Of a stretch of 22,149 nt of DNA, positions 11,900 to 19,683 are shown in pieces. The first letter of the stretch is position 1, and every line of letters begins with the position of its first letter. The stretch is from contig JAFGWS010000131.1 in NCBI GenBank assembly GCA_016937035.1, positions 1-22,149 of the forward strand, written 5' to 3'. The notes under the pieces are model-generated. The model had not been told where the DNA came from and did not search any database. It worked only from the letters and a program-made list of their open reading frames with translations. This DNA comes from Pontiellaceae bacterium. GTDB lineage: Bacteria; Verrucomicrobiota; Kiritimatiellia; Kiritimatiellales; Pontiellaceae. Made by a program: the position numbers and the translations under genes.

Positions 11900-14300
11900 G
11901 CCTGTTTTTCCCCGCCCGAAGCGTGATCAGCAGAAACGCCGATAGAATAGAACCCAAAACAATCCCACCTGACATGCATAACTCCGGCACACCGTTCGCA
12001 CAACGAAACTCAACTTGATGAGAACCCTTCGGCACCAACACGCCCATAGACAGATAATCCACCCGCAAAAGTTTTGCCGGCTCCCCATCCACAAACACCT
12101 TCCAAGCAGGCTCATAGCGCTGAGCAAACCGCAATATCGCCGGAGCATCCGTGACCACCGAAGCCTTAACCTTTTTCTTCAGAAACTCACCATCGACCGG
12201 ATGAAAACCAACTGCGGAATCTTGAGGTTCAATCCCCTCAGATGCATCCAGAAGCACCGATGAAAGAGGATTATGTTGAGCAGAAACCAACACCGTACAG
12301 TGTTCGTCCAAGGGAACTGCGTCCCAGCGTTGGAACAACGCAAGCCTGGGAACCCCGCCTTTAAATTCCAGTAAAACATCTGAGCGAATCCCCTGAGAGG
12401 TTGGAATCTGATAGCTTTCGATCAACTCAAACATTTGCCCCAACTGAGGGTTCTGATCCAGTTCCTGTTTAATTGAGGCCGAAGCGGTGACATACTTTAC
12501 GGCGGAAAGCTGCCAAAGGCGAACCGGATCCCGACCGACCGTATTAAGATACTCTGTGTATTCGATCGGCATGCGGGGCATCTGCCAGATATTAAAAAGA
12601 TTCAATCCGTGATAAAAACCGTCCATCGCCAGCCACTGATTGTAGATAGCCTCCCGAGAATCAACAAAATAGACCCGCTCATTTCCTTGATTTTTCTTCA
12701 GGTGATCAAAAACCAAATTCCCTTTTTTCAGAGCCCCGATATCATCCGCCTTGAAATAATGCGAAGTCATCATCACACTATCGACCGCAAGCAAAATAAC
12801 AAACACACCCGCCAACCCCGGAGCATACTTTTTAAACTTCCACGCACAAAACACAGTTATCGAAGCGATCCCCATTAACACCGCCGCATGCAGCCAGGCC
12901 TTCGACATATTCCGAACCATCAGCTCTGCATATTTTTGTGAATACCCCATTTTGGAGAATACATCCATCTGCCCCTCTGGAGACACCCCATATTTCAGGC
13001 CGGCCAAAAGGGTCAATCCAGTCAAGACAAAACCCACAATCCAAGCAATCTTAACAGATTTGCTCTTTTTCTCTCTATTCAGCAGCCGATCCAGTCCATA
13101 GGCGGAAACAATTCCCAGACAGATCTGAAAATTATCCAGCAGTTTGACCGGAGCACGAACGTTGTTCACCATCGGAAGATGATAAAACAGCTTGTACAAA
13201 ATGGAATATTTACCAAAAGCGAGCCACAATCCCACTATGCCGGCCACGCTCCAGAAAATGACCGCGGCTCCCTCTTCGGATTTTCGGCTTCCAGCTGCAA
13301 AAAACAATCCGACGATCCCCAAAATAAAAGGAACTATACCAATATAGAGACTATCGAGTTTAAAATTCTGCAGTTCACCCGGCTGTTCCTGAGGGGTTTT
13401 TGACTCATCCCATCCTGCGGATTGTCCAATCTTGCCCCAATAAGGGCCATTTTGATCCTGCGAACTCCAGCCGGCCCACCCCGGAGCAATCAGGTCCGGC
13501 CATTCCTGAGGCACCGCACTCCACTGGGTAACATAGTCCCATTTTTCCTTTGCATTCTGCTGCATCGGAGCCGCCCCTTTTATATTTCGCGCATACGACT
13601 TCAACAGGGTGCTTCCAGAGAGGAGCAGCGCCACAGCAGCCAATGGAACTAAAACACCCACCCAACTCAACCCTTTTTTCCGCTTCACTTGAATCAAGCG
13701 AAACAGCGTATACGGACCGATAAACAACCCAGCCAGAAGCGCAACATCCTGCTGCTCAATCATCATTATCCCAACGGCCAAACCGGCTAGAATCGACCAG
13801 CCGACGCACCGTCTGAATAATTCGGCGCGAATGGCCTTCTCGACAAAACAGAGCGCAAGAACCGAAAAGACCAATACTTCCACTTTATAGGCATGACCCG
13901 AAGAAGCGAGCGTAATGGAATTTACCCAAAAAGCGACCAGCGCTCCAAAAAGCGAGGCCGGCCAACTGCGGTTCCAGATCCGCAGGAACCAAATCATACA
14001 CAGCGAACCGGCAACGAGAAAAAACCCGTAAAACGCATTCGCAAAAAACAATAGCGGGCAACACGACAACAGCACGTTAAACAGTGTAATCGCATAGGCG
14101 GTGCTCCCCATAACGGGACCGATCCAATAGGTGCCGGAGAGCATTTCCGGTAATGCATTTTTTTTGGATGCCAACAGCCCAATATTCATATCCGACGCGG
14201 AAAAAACATGATCAGAGGGCAAAACACACCGGAACGTGATCACCGCCAGAACAATAAAGAAAAGTGTACTTAATAAAAATATTACCTTATCATTTTTCAT
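11892..14300 (-). CDS. YfhO-like polytopic membrane glycosyltransferase
   Basis: This 802-residue protein has about a dozen membrane spans in its first two-thirds and a soluble C-terminal beta domain. The C-terminal run WKVFVDGEPAKLLRVDY followed by GVLVPKGSHQVEFR is the hallmark of the YfhO family. YfhO proteins are GT-C-fold enzymes; in Bacillus the founding member, with a GtrA-type flippase and a membrane glycosyltransferase, decorates lipoteichoic acid with sugar. Here it sits between a GT4 gene and a flippase gene, with a GtrA gene in the same operon, which fits transfer of a lipid-carried sugar to an exported polymer. GAGGA lies five bases before the ATG, and the gene overlaps both neighbours by 8 and 11 bases. 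The acceptor in a Gram-negative cell is unknown. Confidence 0.85.
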   Translation of the reverse strand: MKNDKVIFLLSTLFFIVLAVITFRCVLPSDHVFSASDMNIGLLASKKNALPEMLSGTYWIGPVMGSTAYAITLFNVLLSCCPLLFFANAFYGFFLVAGSLCMIWFLRIWNRSWPASLFGALVAFWVNSITLASSGHAYKVEVLVFSVLALCFVEKAIRAELFRRCVGWSILAGLAVGIMMIEQQDVALLAGLFIGPYTLFRLIQVKRKKGLSWVGVLVPLAAVALLLSGSTLLKSYARNIKGAAPMQQNAKEKWDYVTQWSAVPQEWPDLIAPGWAGWSSQDQNGPYWGKIGQSAGWDESKTPQEQPGELQNFKLDSLYIGIVPFILGIVGLFFAAGSRKSEEGAAVIFWSVAGIVGLWLAFGKYSILYKLFYHLPMVNNVRAPVKLLDNFQICLGIVSAYGLDRLLNREKKSKSVKIAWIVGFVLTGLTLLAGLKYGVSPEGQMDVFSKMGYSQKYAELMVRNMSKAWLHAAVLMGIASITVFCAWKFKKYAPGLAGVFVILLAVDSVMMTSHYFKADDIGALKKGNLVFDHLKKNQGNERVYFVDSREAIYNQWLAMDGFYHGLNLFNIWQMPRMPIEYTEYLNTVGRDPVRLWQLSAVKYVTASASIKQELDQNPQLGQMFELIESYQIPTSQGIRSDVLLEFKGGVPRLALFQRWDAVPLDEHCTVLVSAQHNPLSSVLLDASEGIEPQDSAVGFHPVDGEFLKKKVKASVVTDAPAILRFAQRYEPAWKVFVDGEPAKLLRVDYLSMGVLVPKGSHQVEFRCANGVPELCMSGGIVLGSILSAFLLITLRAGKNRRD

Positions 14301-15438
14301 AAAAATCCTCGCTCTGTTCTCGGCACAACCCGCACACCGACTCCGGAATAACCCGCTCGAGATATTCTATCATTTCCCGTGAATTTCGTGCCCAACTGAA
14401 TTCCGCAGCGCGTCGAAACCCATTCTCAATGAATCGGATCTGCAACTCAGTGTTGCTGAGTATCGACTTCACCTTATTCGCAGCATCATCCAAATTGCAA
14501 AAGTCATACAAGAGTCCGCTTTCGCCGTCCACCACACTATCGCAAAGACCGGTCGTATTATTCGCCACCACCGGACACCCACAGGCATTCGCTTCGATTA
14601 CACTCAACCCCCACCCCTCTTTATAGCTGGACTGCAGATGCACCGCAGCCCGCTGAAGCAGGGAAATCTTCTCTTCTTCGGGGATGAAACCAGTCAGTCT
14701 GATCTGCTCCTGAAGCCCCGTACGGACGATATAATCCTCAACGCGGGATTTAAACGGCCCATCGCCTACAATGACCAACTTGAGATTGGGAAAATCAGGA
14801 AGGAGCCGCTCGAGCACCTCACAGGCATCGAGAACCCCCTTATACTTTTGAATGCGTCCCACCCAAATCATAAAAGGCTCTTTCTCGCCCTCAATCGGTT
14901 GATATCTCGAGAGATCGGCACCGTTATAAATGGTCTTTATGCGCTCCGGCGCAATGCCCATTTCCTCCAGCTCCCGCTTTGTCGACTCGCTGACCACCGA
15001 GAATCGGCATTTACGATAAACCAGCCGAATCATCTCCTCTGAAAGCCAGACCAAAAGAGCAACGGGAAAGAAAGTCTCGCGGAAAATAGAGTTGCGCCAC
15101 AAATGATGCATCTGGATCACGAGCGGCCCTTTGTAAACAAGCGGAGAGTAGAACGGTAGTTTATTTAAATCCTCGACGACCACATCGGGTTGATGCTTTT
15201 TGACCCAGCTCCTCAGTTTCAGCATGCAGAGAAAAGAAAACGTCACATCGTTTCCGAGGCGGTGCACTTCAATCCCGTCAATATGATCCTCCGCATCGCA
15301 CCCGGGAAATGCGCAGCTGTAGAGGATGATTTTGTGGCCTTGCCGTGTCAGCGGAGCATACACTTGCTGCAGACGAAAATCCGCCCCACCTGCCCTGGGA
15401 TGCTTCACATCGCGCCAATTAAGTATCAGAATCTTCAA
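14290..15438 (-). CDS. Glycosyltransferase family 4 (GT-B, retaining)
   Basis: This 382-residue cytosolic enzyme uses a nucleotide sugar to extend a glycan. The N-terminal half has the GT4 acceptor-side form (HPRAGGADFRLQQVY). The C-terminal half carries VGRIQKYKG at 193-201, VIVGDGP at 222-228 and the EX7E motif Glu274 to Glu282 (EGWGLSVIE), which binds the donor. The start codon is TTG at 15438, five bases after AAGGGG that overlaps the stop of the GtrA gene. TTG is the only in-frame start that keeps the family N-terminus KILILNWRD. It overlaps the YfhO-like gene by 11 bases. The sugar donor cannot be told from sequence. Confidence 0.93.
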   Translation of the reverse strand: MKILILNWRDVKHPRAGGADFRLQQVYAPLTRQGHKIILYSCAFPGCDAEDHIDGIEVHRLGNDVTFSFLCMLKLRSWVKKHQPDVVVEDLNKLPFYSPLVYKGPLVIQMHHLWRNSIFRETFFPVALLVWLSEEMIRLVYRKCRFSVVSESTKRELEEMGIAPERIKTIYNGADLSRYQPIEGEKEPFMIWVGRIQKYKGVLDACEVLERLLPDFPNLKLVIVGDGPFKSRVEDYIVRTGLQEQIRLTGFIPEEEKISLLQRAAVHLQSSYKEGWGLSVIEANACGCPVVANNTTGLCDSVVDGESGLLYDFCNLDDAANKVKSILSNTELQIRFIENGFRRAAEFSWARNSREMIEYLERVIPESVCGLCREQSEDFYEK

Positions 15439-15443
15439 TTATT

Positions 15444-15449
15444 CCCCTT
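15444..15449 (-). promoter_or_regulatory. Ribosome binding site for the TTG start of the GT4 gene
   Basis: AAGGGG on the minus strand lies five bases before the TTG at 15438. It overlaps the TAA stop of the GtrA gene (15448-15450). It decides in favour of the non-ATG start. Confidence 0.65.
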
Positions 15450-15957
15450 ATCCTTTAAACACGATCTTTTTCCGGACCACATAGTTGGTGATGATCCCGA
15501 GAATCAACATAAACAAATTCGCGTAGGTGGGTTTCCAACCATATTGGGTCATTAACACTCCGCCTAACCATATGTAGAAAAACTGAACCAGGGAAAATCC
15601 GAAAAACATAACAATTTCGACGTGGCGCTTGTGGCGACCGCCATGAAAAACAAAAAGAACGTTCAGCAAATAGACCACCGCGTTTGAGGTCAGAAAACAA
15701 ACCGCTTTGATTATCCAGTAATTCGCATAAAAATTCTCAACAGAAACCTCTTTCACCGAAAGACCGAATAACCCGACAAATACCGCAAATGGATCATCCG
15801 GCGGAAGAATAGGTAACACCAGCCAAGCCATCACGTAAAACACCAGCTGATCAATGACCACGGAGATGCCCCCGCAAAATAGATACTTAATCAACTGCGT
15901 ATAGACACAATCCTTGCGCCGCAAAAACTTGAACAAGTTGGATTCAGAATCTTCCAT
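15448..15957 (-). CDS. GtrA-family membrane protein (polyprenyl-phosphate-sugar flippase type)
   Basis: This 169-residue protein has the four membrane spans of the GtrA family (near 22-49, 85-105, 113-136 and 144-165). The KYLFCGGISVVIDQLVFY start and the NYVVRKKIVF end are typical. GtrA proteins are thought to move polyprenyl-phosphate-linked single sugars across the membrane for later transfer. It is the first gene of the glycan operon, followed nine bases later by GT4. Its own ATG has no clear ribosome binding site. GtrA with a YfhO-like protein in one operon supports a lipid-carried sugar pathway. Residues about 50-80 form an unusually long insert between the first two helices. Confidence 0.88.
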   Translation of the reverse strand: MEDSESNLFKFLRRKDCVYTQLIKYLFCGGISVVIDQLVFYVMAWLVLPILPPDDPFAVFVGLFGLSVKEVSVENFYANYWIIKAVCFLTSNAVVYLLNVLFVFHGGRHKRHVEIVMFFGFSLVQFFYIWLGGVLMTQYGWKPTYANLFMLILGIITNYVVRKKIVFKG

Positions 15958-16080
15958 AGAATAAAATTGGGCTCATTTTATGCATGCACCAACACCCAAG
16001 GCGAGTCTTTTTATCCAGTCAACTGAGCCCGGGGGCCCCTACCCGGCGCACCCGCACACTTGCCCGCCGCAACGTTGGAA
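15958..16080 (-). promoter_or_regulatory. Leader region of the glycan operon
   Basis: The gap holds a TTGACT -35-like hexamer (16017-16022, minus strand) and a TAAAAT (15975-15980), too far apart to form one promoter, so no single promoter is clear. The perfect 7-bp arms gggctca (15969-15975) and tgagccc (16024-16030) flank it. A GC-rich imperfect hairpin lies at about 16029-16046. Transcription of the operon may start here, or read through from the genes upstream. Confidence 0.3.
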
Positions 16081-16875
16081 TCAGGGTTGTACCAGAATTT
16101 CTGCATTGTCAACCCACATGGCGAAATAGGGCTGCGGGCTTTCTTCATAGCGAAGCATCAACAGAAACGGCTGATCAAAGATGCAATCCGACCGCGGAGC
16201 ACACTTGAGAAAGACCATTGAGGCTTCCGACCGCAGCATCGCACCGCGCTCATCGAGCTGGAAGCGGATTTTCTGACGCGCCTTTTCAATTTGCCATCCG
16301 TCATAATCTGAGCGTTGCAAATTCAACAGCTGACCGGTCAGCTCGGAATAATCCCGCTCAATATTGAAATTAAACAGAGGAACTTCCAGCCGCTGATTCA
16401 CTTCAAGCGCGCTGCGCTCCAGCGAATCCGTATAGCCGCAGACTTTCTCGACCGTCTCCGCGAGCGTTTTTTCGGGAGCAACCCGGGCGAGAATCAGGTG
16501 ATGGTCGCGCCGGCGGGTGGCTAGCTCTACGATAAAACTCTCCTCTTCCGGCGGATACATCACGCTCACCTGACGTTCCGCCCGCTCCGCGCGGCGGCTG
16601 GAGTTCGGCCCAAAGGGAATCGTGAACGATTCAACAAAGCTGCCGTTAAAGTTCAACGGATCCTCCGAGCGCTGGAACGCATACTCAAAAGGCAGATTAA
16701 TGCTGAGATAACTAAACGCGGCGAGCCCCGCCTCTCCGTCGGAAGGGATTTCCGCTTCAGGGAACGCTCCTCGACCAAATTGTTTGTTTACGCTCCGGTT
16801 CAGCTCTTCGACAAATGCAGCCGTGTAATCGCCCGCAAAGGAGAGATAGCTTTCATCGTCGAGAAAATCCGCCAC
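16081..16875 (-). CDS. Serpin-like domain, C-terminal piece of an amber-split gene
   Basis: This 264-residue frame aligns with the last two-thirds of a serpin. The helix-F-like ELNRSVNKQFGRG and the strand region INLPFEYAF are visible early. The breach motif reads LDERG, and FDQPFLLML matches 10 of 11 positions of the serpin signature pattern. From that Gly to the PF pair there are 27 residues, as in alpha-1-antitrypsin, and the reactive-loop P1 position would be Cys (KCAPRS). The hinge, usually Thr and small Ala residues, reads AMLRSEAS, so loop insertion, and hence inhibition, is doubtful. A GTG at 16875 follows AGGGGG by five bases and could start it alone. The frame continues in phase through one TAG into the gene upstream, so it is probably the second part of one gene. 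The function is not certain. Confidence 0.6.
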   Translation of the reverse strand: MADFLDDESYLSFAGDYTAAFVEELNRSVNKQFGRGAFPEAEIPSDGEAGLAAFSYLSINLPFEYAFQRSEDPLNFNGSFVESFTIPFGPNSSRRAERAERQVSVMYPPEEESFIVELATRRRDHHLILARVAPEKTLAETVEKVCGYTDSLERSALEVNQRLEVPLFNFNIERDYSELTGQLLNLQRSDYDGWQIEKARQKIRFQLDERGAMLRSEASMVFLKCAPRSDCIFDQPFLLMLRYEESPQPYFAMWVDNAEILVQP

Positions 16876-16880
16876 AACAG

Positions 16881-16886
16881 CCCCCT
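16881..16886 (-). promoter_or_regulatory. Ribosome-binding-site-like AGGGGG before the GTG at 16875
   Basis: AGGGGG lies five bases before GTG and eight bases after the TAG. If used, the serpin-like piece would be made as a separate protein by reinitiation. It also encodes part of QG in the uninterrupted frame, so it may be chance. Confidence 0.35.
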
Positions 16887-16893
16887 GATTAAG

Positions 16894-16896
16894 CTA
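16894..16896 (-). other. In-frame TAG joining two coding pieces
   Basis: The codons run GTT GCG TAG CTT AAT CAG GGG GCT GTT GTG. The piece upstream (to 16897) and the piece downstream (from 16893) are in the same frame with no other stop for 494 codons. TAG ends several sound genes in this window, so general recoding is unlikely. Confidence 0.75.
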
Positions 16897-17565
16897 CGCA
16901 ACAATATCGGGTTCGTCTCCGGCAAAATGAAGCTCCTCGCCGATCAGCTCCATCATATCATTCCACGCCAACTGGAACGGTGCGCACCAGATCAGATTGG
17001 TGCCCGGAGTAATCGGCACCTCCAGTTCCGGAATAACCCGCGTAGAATGCAGCTCGTCCGCGTTACACACCAACGCAGACGGACTGAAGCGGCCCGCCGC
17101 GACGGACGAAATCAGATAGCGTACAACACCGTGAAGATAACAGCCGGCCGCCACCAAAAGAACCGTTGAAGGAACCACCCAACGAACCAAGCGCCGGGCG
17201 CGCGGCGTATTCCATTTCTTTGCAACGATCACCGCAATCCCGATGCCCGTCTCGGCGATCAACCAGATGATCGCCCAAACCGCCGCCAGAATCAGATAGC
17301 CGGGTGAGTCGAGGTTTCCACTCAGCAAAAGTGCAGAGACACCATACGAAAAAATGACCGACGACGTCATCTCGAATACCGAAGCTCGGTCGGTATATCT
17401 CAGCCAAAAGGCGGCACTCATGATCAGCGCGCACAAAATCAGTAGTGCGTAGCCCAATGGAACAGGAGAAGGGGCAAGGCAGGAATCAAAAATGAACGCA
17501 ACCGCAGAAAAAACAAACAGTCCGAAATAAGCAAGCGCGCCGACCACCTTGAATTTATGTTTCAT
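16894..17565 (-). CDS. Five-helix membrane anchor, N-terminal piece of an amber-split serpin-like gene
   Basis: This 223-residue frame starts best at the ATG at 17565, eight bases after AGGGG; the ATG at 17571 is only two bases from it. About five hydrophobic segments (near 8-28, 35-55, 65-83, 92-113, 130-150) are followed by a soluble tail. The tail run GTNLIWCAPFQLAWN resembles the N-terminal serpin motif (N-x-x-x-S-P-x-x-x-x). The frame ends at a TAG and continues in phase into the serpin-like piece at 16081-16875. I infer one 494-residue membrane-anchored serpin-like protein, now interrupted. It follows the S8 protease gene on the same strand after an 85-bp gap. On its own the membrane part matches no family I know. 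Confidence 0.65.
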   Translation of the reverse strand: MKHKFKVVGALAYFGLFVFSAVAFIFDSCLAPSPVPLGYALLILCALIMSAAFWLRYTDRASVFEMTSSVIFSYGVSALLLSGNLDSPGYLILAAVWAIIWLIAETGIGIAVIVAKKWNTPRARRLVRWVVPSTVLLVAAGCYLHGVVRYLISSVAAGRFSPSALVCNADELHSTRVIPELEVPITPGTNLIWCAPFQLAWNDMMELIGEELHFAGDEPDIVA

Positions 17566-17650
17566 CCTCATTTCCCCTGCATTTCACAGCGCACACAATA
17601 CGTCCGCGGAAGCAGACTTCTTTGCCCCAAAACTAAAGATCAGGGACTTT

Positions 17651-19678
17651 CTACTTCAGCTCTACACCGATCCGGTAAAAATGCGCTGTGCCGGCGCGGT
17701 AGAGGGTGTCGGTGTAGGTTCCGACGGGATAGGTTAGCGCCTCGGAAATCGGCACAAACGGCAGGGTCAGGTTGGTGGTCCAGTCCACCTGATATGATCG
17801 CCCGGGAAGCGGTTCCCACGAGAGCGTAAATCCGGCATCCGATGCGGAAGAGCCTTCGCTGACAGAAAAGAAGTCGGAGGAGTCGGTCGGATCGGTGCCG
17901 GCGATATATTCTGAAAGATTGTCGGCGCCATCGCCGTCGGCATCGACAGCAACAACGGCGTTGGTTTCGCTGCCGAAAAAGGCGAGCTCCCAGTCGTCCG
18001 GCAGGCTGTCGCCGTCGGCATCGCCTGTTCCGCCGCTGATGAGCAGCGAGTAGCGCTGCGTTCCTCCTGTTTTAAAGACAGGAACTCGACGCTCATAATA
18101 GTATCGCAGCGCTTCATCGCAATCGACGATGATGGTGTAGTCGCCCGGAACGGGCAGGTCGATGAGCACCTGCTCCACATTATCGCGCGAATTTTCACCG
18201 GTATTCACCGCGTTGGCGGTCGGCGCGGCATAACTGAGCGAATAGGGATAGTTGGTCTGCCCATCGGGACCGATAATCTTCAGGTCCAGATCGTTCACGA
18301 GATCGGGGCTGCGGTCATCATCGCTCACGCCGTCGGAGAGCCCCGGCTGATCGTTCCAGCAGAGCGTCACCCACAGCGGTGTCATCCCTGAGGAAGAAAC
18401 CGTGTAACTATGGGACATGCTGCTCTCCGTGAGCTCGGCATCGATCATGCGCTCAGGGTGCGCTTCGGTGACATCGCGGATCATGGCGGCAGCTTCCAGC
18501 GTATTCATCAGCCCCCAGCCGTACTGATAATCCGGACCCGGTCGACCCAGATCATCCGCCGTGTGAATGATGAGGCCCTTGAGTGTACTGGCACGGATTG
18601 CACCGCCTTCCGTCTGATTGCGGTAAAACTCCACCAGCAAAGCGGCGGAGCCGCAGGCGTTCGGTGATGCCATACTGGTCCCGCTGGAATAATAATAGTC
18701 GGATTGGAATGCACTGCCGCAGGAATAGACTAAAGACCCGTTAGCGACAATATCCGGCTTAATGCGTCCGTCATCAGCCGGTCCAAAGCTGCTGGAAGAA
18801 TATATGCCGGCGCGAGACAGCGAACGGACATCAACTGAAACCGCATCGTTCACCGCCCCGACCGTGATCGTATTCTTTGCAACGCCGAACATGGTGATGG
18901 TGTCGTACCCATCCGGCGAACTCGTTCGCTCATTCCCGGCAGCGATAAACGGAAGGCAGTATTCCATGGCATGCAGCGCCTTATCCATGTCCCTGACGTG
19001 GTCGGTGTAGAGTCCAAACAAATAATAGTCGGACGAGTCGGCAATATCGTATCCGTAAGAATGATTTGAGAGATAGATGGAGCCGCTCTGCCCCGGCCCG
19101 TCGGCTCCGGCCAAGGTCAGCTCAACAACATCATTGTTCCAGTCATAGGACCTGATCGACACCCCCGGAGCCATGCCTTTGGCATCAGGTTTCACGCCCG
19201 ACGCTCCGATCGTCCCCGCGACATGCGTGGCATGATTTTCTGCCGCCACGTCATCGATCACTGTTACCCGCCCCACCAACTCAACATGGTTGGACAACAC
19301 GGAGCCGCCGTCCCAGACACCGACAATAATTCCGCTGCCGTCCACGCCGAACGAGGCATCATCGCGCACGAGATTGGCGGCGGTGGAGATGGCGGCATTT
19401 TTATTGTAGGTGGTGAAATAAACCGGCTTTCCGTCGCGCACCTCCATCAGCTCGCGCACACGACCGTCGCGGACTTCCCGCACAGGGATCCCTCGCGACT
19501 GCGCCCACGCCACAGCATTGGTTTTTTCGGCGTGCTGTCGTTCGCGAATCTGTTCCGCCAATGCGGCCCGTTCTTCCGGATGTGCTCGAAAACGCGATTC
19601 CGCCGGTGTAGAAAAAGCGGCCCCCGCTGTAAGCAGCGAAAGCAGACTCCCCCACATCATGCCTCGGGCGGACCGCAT
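17651..19678 (-). CDS. Secreted subtilisin-like S8 serine protease with shared C-terminal module
   Basis: This 675-residue secreted endopeptidase has a signal peptide (about 1-24), a short propeptide-like region and the S8 catalytic domain. The triad is Asp123 (VWDGG), His152 (NHATHVAGT) and Ser335 (SSGTSMASPN), with the oxyanion Asn249 (AAGNE). A beta-sandwich region follows (about 405-550), then Asp-rich calcium-binding-type repeats (552-600) and a C-terminal module ending in FYRIGVELK. The same arrangement closes the C10 protease at 1570-4260. AAGGA overlaps the end of pheT and lies eight bases before the ATG at 19678; the gap to pheT is five bases, so the two are probably co-transcribed. 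The stop is TAG. Downstream on the same strand lies the split serpin-like gene. The natural substrate is unknown. Confidence 0.93.
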   Translation of the reverse strand: MRSARGMMWGSLLSLLTAGAAFSTPAESRFRAHPEERAALAEQIRERQHAEKTNAVAWAQSRGIPVREVRDGRVRELMEVRDGKPVYFTTYNKNAAISTAANLVRDDASFGVDGSGIIVGVWDGGSVLSNHVELVGRVTVIDDVAAENHATHVAGTIGASGVKPDAKGMAPGVSIRSYDWNNDVVELTLAGADGPGQSGSIYLSNHSYGYDIADSSDYYLFGLYTDHVRDMDKALHAMEYCLPFIAAGNERTSSPDGYDTITMFGVAKNTITVGAVNDAVSVDVRSLSRAGIYSSSSFGPADDGRIKPDIVANGSLVYSCGSAFQSDYYYSSGTSMASPNACGSAALLVEFYRNQTEGGAIRASTLKGLIIHTADDLGRPGPDYQYGWGLMNTLEAAAMIRDVTEAHPERMIDAELTESSMSHSYTVSSSGMTPLWVTLCWNDQPGLSDGVSDDDRSPDLVNDLDLKIIGPDGQTNYPYSLSYAAPTANAVNTGENSRDNVEQVLIDLPVPGDYTIIVDCDEALRYYYERRVPVFKTGGTQRYSLLISGGTGDADGDSLPDDWELAFFGSETNAVVAVDADGDGADNLSEYIAGTDPTDSSDFFSVSEGSSASDAGFTLSWEPLPGRSYQVDWTTNLTLPFVPISEALTYPVGTYTDTLYRAGTAHFYRIGVELK

Positions 19679-19683
19679 GGTTT

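Noticed and set aside
16894..16896. TAG read as pyrrolysine or another recoded sense codon
   Set aside because: TAG ends several sound genes in the window and no suppressor tRNA is seen here; a nonsense change or read error is simpler, although read-through cannot be excluded.
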